Assembly (NCBI RefSeq): GCF_003217155.1
Contig: NZ_QJSU01000007.1
Location: 158,613 to 222,612, forward strand
Direction of reading: 5' to 3'
Origin: Psychrobacter fozii
GTDB taxonomy: Bacteria > Pseudomonadota > Gammaproteobacteria > Pseudomonadales > Moraxellaceae
Length of the DNA stretch: 64,000 bases
The translations under genes were made by a program, and so were the position numbers. The notes below the pieces were generated by a model. It saw only the letters and a list, made by a program, of their open reading frames with translations. It had not been told where the DNA came from and searched no databases. Shown here piece by piece: positions 8,168 through 17,329 of this stretch (the first letter of the stretch is position 1; every line of letters starts with the position of its first letter).

Positions 8168-9331
8168 ATGTCTCAAAATGGTAATGATACCGATCAAATG
8201 ATAGTCAACCTTCAAGCGCTCACAGCATTTGGTAAAAACTATGATGAGCTCAACCCAATCATAACTGAGCATAAAGCTAGTCAATTAGCACTCGATGATA
8301 CTTGGATACAGAAAATTTGGCGTTGGGCAGATAGTTTTGACATTAATGATGAGGCTATACCTCGTGATAAAAAAGCTTTGCTAGCATTAAAAAGTATCGT
8401 TTTGGAAGCTCAAGATTTTACCGAACTACCTGAGAGTATCGGACAGCTTAAGAATTTAGATCGGCTTGAACTAAATTATAACCAGCTTAACGCGTTACCT
8501 GAAAGCATTGTACAACTACAAAATTTACTTCAACTTGGCCTTAATGGTAATAATCTTAAAGCACTACCTGAAAGTATCGGACAGCTTAGTAACTTAACTC
8601 AACTTGGTCTCACTGGCAACAATCTCAAAGAATTACCTGAGAGCATCGGACAGCTTAGCAACTTAGCTCAACTGACGCTTGGTAGTAATACTCTTAATGA
8701 ATTACCTGAGAGCATCGGACAGCTTCATGATCTGACTTATCTTTCACTTTTTGACAATAATCTCAGTTCTTTACCTACTAGCATTGGACAGCTTAATAAC
8801 TTAACTTGTTTCTTTCTTGCTAATAACCATTTGAGCGCATTACCTAAGAGTATTGGTCAGCTTAGCAACTTAGAGACACTAACGCTTAGTGGCAATAAAA
8901 TCAGTACATTACCCGAAAGCTTTGGTGAGCTTAATAACTTAACTCAACTGACTCTCAGTGATAACAATCTTAATGAATTACCTATTAGCATTGGACAGCT
9001 TGACCGTTTAGAGATACTGAATCTTGATAACAATAACCTCAGCAAGCTACCTGAAAGTATCGGACAGCTTGGTAACTTGACTAAACTGATGCTTAGTGGC
9101 AATAAGCTCAGCGAATTACCCATAAGCATCGGACAACTTAGGCGTTTGGAGATACTTGATCTTTCCGATAACGGTTTGAGTGTACTGCCTGATAGTATCG
9201 GACATTTGAGCCAGTTAAAAACTCTATACCTTAAAGGTAATAGAATTAAACATCTTCCGGAAAGTATTAAGCACAATAGCGACTTGTGTATTTATGACGA
9301 TAGCGGCTTATTAAGTAAGGATCTCTACTAA
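8168..9331 (+). CDS. Leucine-rich-repeat protein (cytoplasmic type)
   Basis: A 387-aa protein with no signal peptide. After an 86-residue N-terminal helical region (KIWRWADSFDI), it has 12 consecutive 23-residue repeats of the form LPESIGQLxNLxxLxLxxNxL, starting at residue 87, plus a partial thirteenth. The repeats occupy 8426-9253 in the DNA. The pattern resembles the LPxxIgqL repeats of plant-type and PIRL-like intracellular LRRs, which mediate protein binding. No enzymatic domain is fused, unlike IpaH or YopM-type effectors. ATG 8168 is preferred over the upstream TTG 8156 because GGGAAAG lies just ahead of it. It stands alone between two gene-poor stretches. Binding partner unknown. Confidence 0.88.
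   Translation: MSQNGNDTDQMIVNLQALTAFGKNYDELNPIITEHKASQLALDDTWIQKIWRWADSFDINDEAIPRDKKALLALKSIVLEAQDFTELPESIGQLKNLDRLELNYNQLNALPESIVQLQNLLQLGLNGNNLKALPESIGQLSNLTQLGLTGNNLKELPESIGQLSNLAQLTLGSNTLNELPESIGQLHDLTYLSLFDNNLSSLPTSIGQLNNLTCFFLANNHLSALPKSIGQLSNLETLTLSGNKISTLPESFGELNNLTQLTLSDNNLNELPISIGQLDRLEILNLDNNNLSKLPESIGQLGNLTKLMLSGNKLSELPISIGQLRRLEILDLSDNGLSVLPDSIGHLSQLKTLYLKGNRIKHLPESIKHNSDLCIYDDSGLLSKDLY
8426..9253 (+). repeat. Twelve tandem 69-bp leucine-rich repeats
   Basis: Each 69-bp unit encodes 23 residues and begins LPxSIGQL. The nucleotide sequence TTACCTGAGAGCATCGGACA recurs with little change in several units, so copy number could vary by recombination. Confidence 0.9.
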
Positions 9332-9462
9332 ATAAATCGCATTTTCTAAACTGATTAAAGGTACAAACCAAAGTCACATTTAAAGATTGATACCTGTGGT
9401 CAAATCCGTACAAACCGCCCATACTTATCACACTTATTTAAATAGAATAAAGGAATTAAACT

Positions 9463-10176
9463 ATGAAAACACTAGGATTGGGTATTGCAGCAGGGCTAGG
9501 ATTAAGCGCTTGTGCTAGCGGCATAAGTGGTGGGACAACGGTTAATAATCAAAATAACGACATTGATAAAGTTGTCACGCAATACACCATTGAGACTGCG
9601 ATGCTCAATATCTATACCAAACAACGGAGTGAAAAATTGGTTGCTATTGTAGGCAATCAAAGTGTCTCAGCGGACATTCAAATTACACCTAAAGGCAGTA
9701 TTCAATTCAACAATAAAGCAGTGCAAGGTGCCGAAGTAAATACCATCAATAAAGTTAATAATCGAATCACTGATCAGTCAGTCGCTATCAATTACTTTAC
9801 CCTGAATCCATTAGTGTTTCATGGCTTTACAGATAGCACAGGCAAATATTCACTATCGAACCAGACAACTATCATTCCTAAGATGGCTACAGTCGGCGAC
9901 TCAAGTAAGTTGATGACTGAAACCGTCTATGCTGACAGCAGTATGCATAAAAAAATAGGGTCGTACGAACAAGACTGGTCTCTTGCGCGAGACACCAATA
10001 ATACGGCATGGCTCTGTATAGAAAACTCAAAAAACTTATTACTGAGCTCTGATCCTATAGGCACTTCATCAGAATGCTACAAGATTAATGCCAAAGGCGA
10101 TATCTTAGCAAGTAAGGTGACATTAAGGCAGCCATCTACAAATGGGACTAAGACAGTGACGTTTGTTAGTCAGTAG
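9463..10176 (+). CDS. Putative outer-membrane-type lipoprotein, unknown function
   Basis: A 237-aa secreted protein. The N-terminus MKTLGLGIAAGLGLSAC is a lipoprotein signal with lipobox LSAC and lipidated Cys17, followed by a Gly/Ser/Asn-rich linker. The remainder is polar and beta-rich, with no recognised domain. AAGGAATT precedes ATG 9463. The last 37 codons and about 92 bp of downstream DNA are present again at 12831-13037, on the other side of the GntP permease gene, so a second paralog once existed. Residue +2 after the lipidated Cys is Ala rather than Asp, which in Gammaproteobacteria favours outer-membrane sorting (inference). Confidence 0.75.
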   Translation: MKTLGLGIAAGLGLSACASGISGGTTVNNQNNDIDKVVTQYTIETAMLNIYTKQRSEKLVAIVGNQSVSADIQITPKGSIQFNNKAVQGAEVNTINKVNNRITDQSVAINYFTLNPLVFHGFTDSTGKYSLSNQTTIIPKMATVGDSSKLMTETVYADSSMHKKIGSYEQDWSLARDTNNTAWLCIENSKNLLLSSDPIGTSSECYKINAKGDILASKVTLRQPSTNGTKTVTFVSQ

Positions 10177-10268
10177 TTTATGCAAATATCGTTGAATGTA
10201 GATTCCTCACTGGATACTCATACAAATAACGAGTTTTTTTCTAACGTATGACCTATCTTTAGGTTATA
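10061..10268 (+). repeat. Direct repeat copy A (lipoprotein tail and downstream DNA)
   Basis: This 208-bp segment covers the last 39 codons or so of the lipoprotein gene and its downstream flank. It matches 12831-13037 closely, including non-coding sequence such as CTAACGTATGACCTAT. The two copies are in direct orientation and flank about 2.5 kb that contains the GntP permease gene. Confidence 0.85.
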
Positions 10269-11250
10269 GAGCAAACCAATATTAAAATCGCATGGTCGTC
10301 TTAGATCATTTTAAGCTATCGTTTGAGACACTTTACTTCTTTAAGAGCGGTAACAATCTTAGGAAGATACTGTTCTGTGCCAATTATCGACAAGATTTTC
10401 ATCATTTTATTTGTCTACCAGTTAAATAACATTTACATCGCTATTCCTATCTGCGAGCCGTTGCGCTCAAATTAGCATTGTTGACTACTATATTTTTGAC
10501 GGCTTCTACTTTGAACTCCGAACTATAACTGTACGTCTCATTAGCCATGACACCCTCATCATCACATCATTATTTAACCAAGCTTATCACTACCACTTCT
10601 TCAGCATAACGTCATCTTACTTTTCAGAGTAAACCGCTAGGACCCTCTAATGACTATTAAGATTTAATAGTTGATATTTATTTACATGTCTGTTAGATTT
10701 TAACTTGATACATAATATATCGTTTTATTTATATTCATAGGTGGGTAGCAGATAATGACTTGATGCTCTCACATAACCTCATCTATGAAAATTGTATTAG
10801 TCATATTTGGTTCATGCTAAGGATAGCTATTATGAACAATCATTCCCTAGGTTCGCTCTTACAAGCTAAAAATATTCAAGTATCGATCAATCAAATAGCA
10901 TTAGCTTTCGCTACAAGGCCATAGCTATAAGTATTTGTTGCTCTGAATACTCTTGGATAGAGAGAACAAGTCAGGTTGCATTCAATATCTTAAATATATT
11001 AAGCATTAATCGCAATATTCTATCTGCAAAATGCTTAGATATCAGTACCTCTCCCTTGACACTATGACATAAGGTAATTTTATTCATTTGTCATTCATGA
11101 CGATATTTCACCATCTAAATAGCAACTACTGAGAAGACTCTAGAAAGTATTATTTAATAAAAACTAGACTAAATTCTGTTTATAAGAAGAATCACCTGAT
11201 TCACAAATTATAATTTAAAGCGTATTTTTCCATGGAAGGAAATTGAAACT
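10177..11250. other. Long gene-poor stretch with a possible transposase relic
   Basis: More than 1 kb without an intact gene. It contains the non-coding half of repeat copy A, a 33-codon minus-strand relic resembling the start of an IS3-type OrfA (10447-10548), and a 30-codon plus-strand frame at 10832 with no recognisable similarity. Base composition is AT-rich and stop codons are dense. It looks like a graveyard of decayed genes. Confidence 0.55.
10447..10548 (-). pseudogene. Possible remnant of an IS3-type transposase OrfA N-terminus
   Basis: A minus-strand frame of 33 codons starts MANETYSYSSEFKVEAV and continues NANLSATARR before a stop. The order (Y)SSEFKVEAVK..., then NLSATAR, resembles the helix-turn-helix start of IS3-family OrfA proteins. 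No inverted repeat or remaining transposase was found nearby. The match is short, so confidence is low. Confidence 0.3.
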
Positions 11251-12639
11251 ATGAGCATTTTTGCTATTTTTTTGTCTTTGTCACTTTTGATATATTTTGC
11301 CTATAGAGGGGTTAGCGTATTAGTTTTGGCTCCCTTACTCGCTATTGTAGCTGTTGTTTTAAGTGGCGATAGCAGTCAAACCATGGGGATTTATACTGAA
11401 GTATTTATGCAGGGTCTTGGAGGCTTTGCTGTGAAATATTTCCCACTATTTATCTTAGGTGCGATTTTTGGCAAGTTGATGGAAGATTCTGGTTACGCCT
11501 ATAGCATCGCACGTAACATAGTGGATAAACTGGGAGACAAACATGCTTTGTTAGCCGTCGTCTTAGCATGCTCAATCTTAACTTATGGAGGTGTGTCAGC
11601 CTTTGTCGTTACTTTCGCAATATATCCCATTGCTGCCGCCCTATTTAAGCAGACAAACATACCTAAAAGACTGATACCTGGAGCCATCTGCATCGGTGCC
11701 CTAACTTTGACCATGACGGCATTGCCAGGCTCACCTGCCATTCATAATGTTATACCGATGCCTTATTTTGAGACCGATGCATTTGCAGCTCCTGGTTTAG
11801 GCATTATTGCCTCGATAGTCATGCTAGGCGGAGGTATGTTGTGGATGAATCGCCAAACGCGTATTGCAAGTGCAAACAATGAAGGTTATGGAAATCATAC
11901 GTTAAATGAAAAAGAGCCTCACTCAGGTATCGACATACCCAATTTTTGGCTCGCATTATCGCCTATTCTCATTGTGATAATAGGCAACTATGCTTTTTCA
12001 AAAATCATAATACCGTTATGGAACAACAGTTACTTAGCTGACGAAAAGTTTGGTGGGGTAACGCTAAGCTCAGTTATTGGTATATGGGCCATTATTTTAT
12101 CGTTGTTTTTAGCTTGTATATTTGTGATTGCTTCGAGTTTCAAAAGAATAGATAGTGTGGCAGAAAGTTTAAACAAAGGCGCTACCGGATCTTTACTGCC
12201 TATTTTTAACACAGCTTCAGAAGTAGGTTATGGTTCCGTGATTGCAACTCTGGCAGGTTTCGCGATTATCAAACAGTCTCTCATGGGAATTTCACCTGGA
12301 AACCCTCTCATATCAGAAGCAATCATGATTAACGTTTTAGCAGGTATTACAGGATCAGCTTCAGGTGGTTTGGGTATAGCGTTAGAAATTATGGGCGCAA
12401 GCTATATGCAATTGGCAGAACAATATAACATTGACCCCGAACTGATGCATCGTATAGCTTCTTTGGCTTCAGGTGGCTTGGACTCATTACCACATAACGG
12501 GGCAATAATAACAATGCTAACCATTTGTGGTTTGACTCATAGAGAGTCCTATAAAGACATATTTGCTACTGCTGTGGTCATTCCTTTAATTGCTCTCACT
12601 CTAGTCATCATACTCGGTACCGTATTTGGGTCTTTTTAA
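11251..12639 (+). CDS. GntP-family permease
   Basis: Inner-membrane protein of 462 aa with about 12 hydrophobic segments, typical in length and layout for GntP-type proton symporters (gluconate, citrate, 3-hydroxybutyrate and related carboxylates). Recognisable family stretches are FPLFILGAIFGKLMEDSG (about 64-82), the Pro/Gly-rich ALPGSPAIHNVIPMPYF (about 158-174) and, near the C-terminus, ASLASGGLDSLPHNGAIIT. GAAGGAAATT lies before ATG 11251. The substrate cannot be read from the sequence, and no catabolic gene is adjacent. It is bracketed by direct repeats from a lipoprotein gene, which suggests it came in with, or was trapped by, a rearrangement. Confidence 0.85.
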   Translation: MSIFAIFLSLSLLIYFAYRGVSVLVLAPLLAIVAVVLSGDSSQTMGIYTEVFMQGLGGFAVKYFPLFILGAIFGKLMEDSGYAYSIARNIVDKLGDKHALLAVVLACSILTYGGVSAFVVTFAIYPIAAALFKQTNIPKRLIPGAICIGALTLTMTALPGSPAIHNVIPMPYFETDAFAAPGLGIIASIVMLGGGMLWMNRQTRIASANNEGYGNHTLNEKEPHSGIDIPNFWLALSPILIVIIGNYAFSKIIIPLWNNSYLADEKFGGVTLSSVIGIWAIILSLFLACIFVIASSFKRIDSVAESLNKGATGSLLPIFNTASEVGYGSVIATLAGFAIIKQSLMGISPGNPLISEAIMINVLAGITGSASGGLGIALEIMGASYMQLAEQYNIDPELMHRIASLASGGLDSLPHNGAIITMLTICGLTHRESYKDIFATAVVIPLIALTLVIILGTVFGSF

Positions 12640-12830
12640 AGAGAAAAGCTAATGTCTATACCATAGAAAGGAGCATTGCCACTTATTGGAGTTATTATAG
12701 ATAACTCTGGAAATTTGTCATATGCTCTTAGCTACGTTTACTCTTTCAAATACAGTTCCACCATAGAGGCAGGCTTGGTATGTGTTTTTCTAGCTGAGCA
12801 TGACTCGTGTCAATAGGTAAGTAATGGCAA

Positions 12831-12946
12831 GCACTTCATCAGAATGCTACAAGATCAATGCTAAAGGCGATATCTTGGAGAGCAAGGTGACACTAAGTCA
12901 GCCATCTACGAATGGCACTAAGACGGTGACGTTTGTTAGTCAGTAG
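12831..12946 (+). pseudogene. Truncated second copy of the lipoprotein gene
   Basis: Only the last 37 codons remain (TSSECYKINAKGDIL... to FVSQ, stop TAG 12944-12946). The protein is identical to the tail of the 9463-10176 product at 35 of 37 positions, while about eight codons differ silently. The excess of silent changes suggests a functional paralog for some time before the 5' part was lost. Confidence 0.8.
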
Positions 12947-13037
12947 TTTATGCGCATATCGTGTATGTAGAGTACGCATTGGATACTCATACAAATAGCG
13001 AGGTTTTTTCTAACGTATGACCTATTTTTAGGTTATA
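12831..13037 (+). repeat. Direct repeat copy B
   Basis: Partner of 10061-10268, covering lipoprotein tail plus about 90 bp of non-coding flank. Similarity stops at both ends within a few bases, just before the codon for the conserved Thr and after GGTTATA. Confidence 0.85.
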
Positions 13038-13143
13038 TATAGTCGGTTCAATATGATTTGGATACAAGGAAGCCGAGTGAAAGCACTACAAGTAGCAGGC
13101 TAAGCGAGACTGACACCATACCCAATTTATAGAGGATTGACTA

Positions 13144-13180
13144 GAGCAAGCCAACGATATAGATGGCTTGCTCCATTTTT
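13144..13180 (+). terminator. Intrinsic terminator-like hairpin
   Basis: A perfect 10-bp stem (GAGCAAGCCA / TGGCTTGCTC) with a 10-nt loop is followed by CATTTTT. It could end plus-strand transcripts from the permease/pseudogene side; the convergent minus-strand gene ends 73 bp further right. Confidence 0.6.
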
Positions 13181-13253
13181 CTAAAATAATTCCTGCCAAC
13201 CTAAATATGTGTGTTGTCAGCTCGTTTGGAACAACACCAATACTTTCCAGATT

Positions 13254-14318
13254 TTATGATCCATTTACTGTGTAGCGTACAATAACTTCATTATCGAGTA
13301 CTACATTGGTTGACCAAATGAATTCAGCATCTGCTTTTTCATTATCAAAAATATCTATGAAATTGGTATAAGCTGATTTGTTGTCTACCCCAATGGTTTG
13401 GTTACTATAGGTGGTGGCATTCGGCCAACTAGAGTCATCAAAGTCTGCTTGTTGCCAGTTGGTAGGCAATTCCCAGTGCAGGCCATAATCTGCCGAACCG
13501 TCTTGTACATTAGCTGTGGTAACACAATTACTAGACAGTCGCTCGCTACCTGACTCACTAACACAGGACAAGTCTCTAATAGGTGCGGTATAAAAGGTTT
13601 GTGCTTTCCAGGTTTCATCAGTCTTGGCGATGATGTTGTTATCTTTATCTTTGATCACAGCGACTAGACCACCATCTCCTGCATGAAATTCTGAGCCATT
13701 ATTACTCTCTGAACCAACACCTAAGTTTTCTTCCCAATCCACCAAATGCATAGCAACGGTAAACGGTGCTTTCGCTTTGAAACGCACTATGTTTGAATTG
13801 AACTGAGTAAACGGTACATTGTCACGTCCGACTGCTACGCCATTTACGTACATCTCAAAGTAATTATCTGCAAAGACATAAGCGGTATACACCTCACCAT
13901 CTGCGTCTACTTCAATGATGTCCGAACCATCAAGTTGAGCTAAAGCTTCACTTGCAGTGCGATAGTCGTTGCTCGTACAAGGGTTGTTTAAGTCGGATGC
14001 CACTGGGAAATCTGTATTGAGCAAATTGGTCGCTGCTGGTACTGTCCATGTTTTACCGTCAGTTGACTGGATACTGCCGATGTTGGTTTGACGACCACGG
14101 TCACATTCATAGGCGTTTGTCACGTCAGTCTGAGCAACACCTTGGGTTAAGCTAGCGGTGCCAGTATAGCTGCTGGCATCTGCACTACTATTTACTGATG
14201 TTGTCGTTTGCTCATTGGCATCGGTAGCCGCTGAGTCTATCTGAGTTTGGCTACACGCCGCCAGCAATACAGCAGATACTGTCGTGGTTAGCAAAGCAGG
14301 TATTAAAATAGGTTTCAT
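13254..14318 (-). CDS. Secreted lipoprotein, partner of YHYH protein
   Basis: A 354-aa protein with a lipoprotein signal (LLAAC, Cys22), then a Ser/Thr/Asp-rich linker to about residue 65. The body contains YFEMYVNGVAVGRD, FNSNIVRFKAKAPF and KTDETWKAQTF, then DFDDSSWPNATTY. This combination resembles jelly-roll ligand-binding modules seen in secreted glycan- or surface-binding proteins, but I cannot name the family with confidence. Several cysteines (CDRGRQTN, NPCTSND, LSCVSESG, SSNCV) may form disulfides. AAGGAATCCTA precedes ATG 14318. It lies 81 bp behind the YHYH gene on the same strand and is probably co-transcribed and functionally linked with it. Confidence 0.7.
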   Translation of the reverse strand: MKPILIPALLTTTVSAVLLAACSQTQIDSAATDANEQTTTSVNSSADASSYTGTASLTQGVAQTDVTNAYECDRGRQTNIGSIQSTDGKTWTVPAATNLLNTDFPVASDLNNPCTSNDYRTASEALAQLDGSDIIEVDADGEVYTAYVFADNYFEMYVNGVAVGRDNVPFTQFNSNIVRFKAKAPFTVAMHLVDWEENLGVGSESNNGSEFHAGDGGLVAVIKDKDNNIIAKTDETWKAQTFYTAPIRDLSCVSESGSERLSSNCVTTANVQDGSADYGLHWELPTNWQQADFDDSSWPNATTYSNQTIGVDNKSAYTNFIDIFDNEKADAEFIWSTNVVLDNEVIVRYTVNGS

Positions 14319-14399
14319 TAGGATTCCTTAGCATTATATAAGATGGTTTTTGAAATCAGCTTATTATTTCTATAACTGATCATTATCATTGAATGCACA

Positions 14400-15938
14400 C
14401 TATTTTTTCTGTATGTCATCAGTGCGTTTATAAGTCTGTACGGTCGTACCCTCTGGATCAATAAATTCAAAAGTATAAGTATCTTTAGTCGCTTCAGTAG
14501 CGCCCCAACCATAGTTAAGCTTATGCTCTTGACCGTCATGGGTATACGTTAGACTGTATTGAGTCGGACTTATGATCTTATAATCTGTGATCTCAGCTCC
14601 GCGCAAAGGCGTTAGCGCTGGACGAACGCCGTGCGTATGCGCTTGCGGTGCAATCTCATTTTCTGGCGCTGTCGTATCTGGGTTCACAGTAACCTTACCG
14701 CGCAAACCGGCAATTAAATACGGAAACTCTGAAGTAGCATGGTATTCATAGCTACCGTCTTCATTGAATTTGCCTAGATATTCATCAAGCTCATCATCGG
14801 TTTCACCATAGACAGGAAAACCATCTAGCGCATAAGCAATGGGCTTACCTTCACCAACTTGTGACTGTAGATGGGTTGGTGCAAGATGATAGTGGTAGTC
14901 ATCAGCGCGTCCAGAATGCCCGCCCCAATTGTCTAATTCTCCGAATGCTTTGGCGTCCTCACCCCGATTGTTTAATGGGTTGAATATAGGAATGCCATTA
15001 GCTGCAATAGCGATGGCCCCTTTCATAAAATTGTCTTTGGCCATTAAAGGCTCATCGGCAAGCTCAGGCTGTAAGGGAATGACCCAACTGTTCTCATTGG
15101 TATAATCCTGGTCGATAGGTACTTGCTGTTGCCAACTGGTGATACCGGTCATCATTTCATGGCTTGGGACACCATTTGATTCGACATACAGATATTTATC
15201 ATCATGATGGGTACTGACGTTATCGAATGAGCCAAATACTGACGTCATAAAATCAATATCATTGGCTGGTACTGGCAAATGAGCAACCGCCTCTTTAGTC
15301 TTTTCACCGATATTTTGGGCCGTCTCAGTACTGCTACAAGCCACAAGCAACGCAGCTGAACCCAATACACCAAAAACTGAATAAGCTACTTTTGAGGTTC
15401 GGTTTTTTTTGTGGCGTATATTCAAAACATAGAAGAAAACCAAACCACTCGCTAAGACCAAGCCACCCAACAGGTAGAAGAATAAAACAGAGCGCATGTC
15501 ACTGTTATCCGTTATAACAGAACTTTCCGCATCAATTTTGTTTAGCGCAGTCCCATTATCATTGGCGATAACAGTAGTATCGCTTGTATTTTGGATAGCC
15601 GTTAATTGATTACTACTTACTAGATTTTCAATCACTGCTAGCTGATTGATCGCTTGAATATGGGCGTTTTTTTCCAGAATATAGGTTTGATCATTGGCTG
15701 AAAAGTCTGACAAGTTGAAAGAGAGTAGCTGATGGTGACTGTCGGTTAGATAAACCATGTCGTCTTCTAATTTAATAAAATCAGCAGCGACACTAGGCTG
15801 GCCGGTGATCTGCCATTCTTTGGCAGGCAGAGTATGTGCACTAGGATCATGGGCGTAGGCAGAGGTCAGTGATGAAACCTGTATGGCCGTGACAATAGCC
15901 AGCAAGCTGAAAGCTCGAGCCGTTTTTATAAGGGTCAT
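14400..15938 (-). CDS. YHYH-domain protein with N-terminal membrane module
   Basis: A 512-aa exported protein. Residues 1-29 are a signal peptide. Residues 30-145 are a soluble domain of unknown type. A transmembrane segment lies at about 150-173, and a second hydrophobic stretch (186-200) ends in LLVAC, which looks like the lipobox of a once separate lipoprotein. Residues 225-512 are the YHYH domain, with DDYHYHLAP at 346-354, GFPVYGE, and a His-containing THGVRPAL region. YHYH domains occur in secreted proteins of marine bacteria and may bind metal; the function is not established. The layout suggests fusion of an N-terminal module to a YHYH lipoprotein. It heads a two-gene unit with the downstream lipoprotein. 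Confidence 0.82.
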   Translation of the reverse strand: MTLIKTARAFSLLAIVTAIQVSSLTSAYAHDPSAHTLPAKEWQITGQPSVAADFIKLEDDMVYLTDSHHQLLSFNLSDFSANDQTYILEKNAHIQAINQLAVIENLVSSNQLTAIQNTSDTTVIANDNGTALNKIDAESSVITDNSDMRSVLFFYLLGGLVLASGLVFFYVLNIRHKKNRTSKVAYSVFGVLGSAALLVACSSTETAQNIGEKTKEAVAHLPVPANDIDFMTSVFGSFDNVSTHHDDKYLYVESNGVPSHEMMTGITSWQQQVPIDQDYTNENSWVIPLQPELADEPLMAKDNFMKGAIAIAANGIPIFNPLNNRGEDAKAFGELDNWGGHSGRADDYHYHLAPTHLQSQVGEGKPIAYALDGFPVYGETDDELDEYLGKFNEDGSYEYHATSEFPYLIAGLRGKVTVNPDTTAPENEIAPQAHTHGVRPALTPLRGAEITDYKIISPTQYSLTYTHDGQEHKLNYGWGATEATKDTYTFEFIDPEGTTVQTYKRTDDIQKK

Positions 15939-16251
15939 AACACGCTCTCGTTTGGATTGATATTTGAAAATTAGTCATAGTCAGACTATATACGTATGCA
16001 CCTGTCTAACCATCGTGGCTACTTGTCATTACTCACTCAAAAATTGTAGTGACAAAATGATGAATTCATTATATTGAGAATATAATATCAACTTTTACTT
16101 TAGATAAACTTTAATAAATGTTAAGTCCTATTGCGTTTTTTACTATGGAAATCCCATAGACTATATCTTCGCCTGATCTACTATCATTAATCGCCATGCA
16201 ACGTATGGCGATGACTAGCAGTGTTCTTATATTAGACAGCATCGTGCAAAA
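15939..16251. other. Upstream region of the YHYH gene
   Basis: AT-rich and without an ORF. It must hold the promoter of the YHYH operon. I see no clear -35/-10 pair or operator. The minus-strand secreted-protein gene ends at its right edge. Confidence 0.5.
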
Positions 16252-17229
16252 TCAAAAACGCATCCCACTGTCTTCTAAACATTGCAGCGGGTTTTTATCA
16301 GACGCACAAGGTTGGATTTTTTTGAGTTCATCAAGCGATAGATATTCAAAATAATTGGTCAGTGCAACACGAGCATCTGGGTCGTTTATAAAATAACCAT
16401 CATCATATATTTTATCTTTCCAACTTGGATTTACTCGATACAAATAAGACTTATAGTCTATATTAGCTAACGCCTCGTCAGGGAGCTGATCAAAAGGGCC
16501 ATCGTAATAGTTGTTTTTATAAACATTATTGGCATTAACGCCTACTAATATGGCAAACTTTTCCATAGGCAAGTACACAAATTGAGTCCTAGCACCCACT
16601 TTAAGTACGTCGCTAAAAGGATAGTAAAATTCATCATCTCTGGATAAAGGATTAATATAATAGAAGTTATTGGTAGTAGGATGAAATGCCAAATAGAGTG
16701 TGACTCCCGAATCATCCATCATTGGTAGGTTGACTTCAAAACCTTGAATCTCAAGCGTCTTTACAAAATCAGCATCCGGCTCTATCTGATTAATCTCAAG
16801 GTTTTTTTTGATATTTTTGAAGGTCAATTGATATAAGTTAGGTTGATGCTCTTTCAGGCTAAATATGTCTGATGACTTATATAGTTTATGATGCGTTTTA
16901 AACTCACCTCGTTCTTTGCCGGCTATGTCATAAAAATATATAAAGGATAAGCTGCCCTGCTGTCTTAACTTATGACCTACCAACATATTGCCTTTTATTA
17001 AGTTGCCTTGATGGTAAAAGTTAAAGTAATAATAGCCCTCTGAAGGGTAAATAGTGAGGGTATCGTCAGTCTGTGATAGCACGTATGCAAAAACGTCATC
17101 TACATTATCAATATCAAGCTCAGTATCCTGATACAGCTCATTGATCATTTTCTCGTTAGTATTTAGGGCATTGGCTTGAGCAGAGTACAAAAAAAGCAGA
17201 CTCACCAGTAGGTAACAAAAGGTTTTCAT
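16252..17229 (-). CDS. Secreted protein of unknown function (325 aa)
   Basis: The N-terminus MKTFCYLLVSLLFLYSAQANA is a clear Sec signal peptide cleaved after ANA. The mature protein is rich in Tyr, Phe and Asp (DDVFAYVLSQTDDTL, YYYFNFYHQGNL, DEFYYPFSDVL) and looks like a beta-rich periplasmic domain. Two cysteines near the end (QPCASDKNPLQCLEDSG) may form a disulfide. No motif lets me name a family. GGAGAGTATTC precedes the start. It may be transcribed alone; the next gene upstream is 100 bp away on the same strand. Confidence 0.7.
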   Translation of the reverse strand: MKTFCYLLVSLLFLYSAQANALNTNEKMINELYQDTELDIDNVDDVFAYVLSQTDDTLTIYPSEGYYYFNFYHQGNLIKGNMLVGHKLRQQGSLSFIYFYDIAGKERGEFKTHHKLYKSSDIFSLKEHQPNLYQLTFKNIKKNLEINQIEPDADFVKTLEIQGFEVNLPMMDDSGVTLYLAFHPTTNNFYYINPLSRDDEFYYPFSDVLKVGARTQFVYLPMEKFAILVGVNANNVYKNNYYDGPFDQLPDEALANIDYKSYLYRVNPSWKDKIYDDGYFINDPDARVALTNYFEYLSLDELKKIQPCASDKNPLQCLEDSGMRF

Positions 17230-17329
17230 GAATACTCTCCAAAATGTGGCTTAGTACATAAAAAATGACAGCTAAACGTTTAACTGTCACCTTGTTCTAC
17301 TCGTAGATAGCATATATAGCATTGCTCAA

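Larger units (their letters stand above)
12640..13253. other. Intergenic stretch with duplicated lipoprotein tail
   Basis: Contains the truncated lipoprotein copy (12831-12946), its duplicated flank to 13037, and a hairpin at 13144-13180. A 30-codon open stretch just before the repeat (about 12722-12814) reads SYVYSFKYSSTIEAG in one frame but has no start or identifiable family. Confidence 0.6.

Noticed and set aside
8426..9253. The regular 69-bp repeats considered as a CRISPR-like or satellite array.
   Set aside because: They encode a continuous LRR protein with the period of one repeat (23 codons), and there are no spacers.
12700..12816. Open stretch reading SYVYSFKYSSTIEAG before repeat copy B, possibly a gene end.
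   Set aside because: No start, no recognisable family and only about 30 codons.
13060..13120. Sequence around GCCGAGTGAAAGC as a dispersed repeat.
   Set aside because: Occurs once in this window, so a repeat cannot be shown from here.
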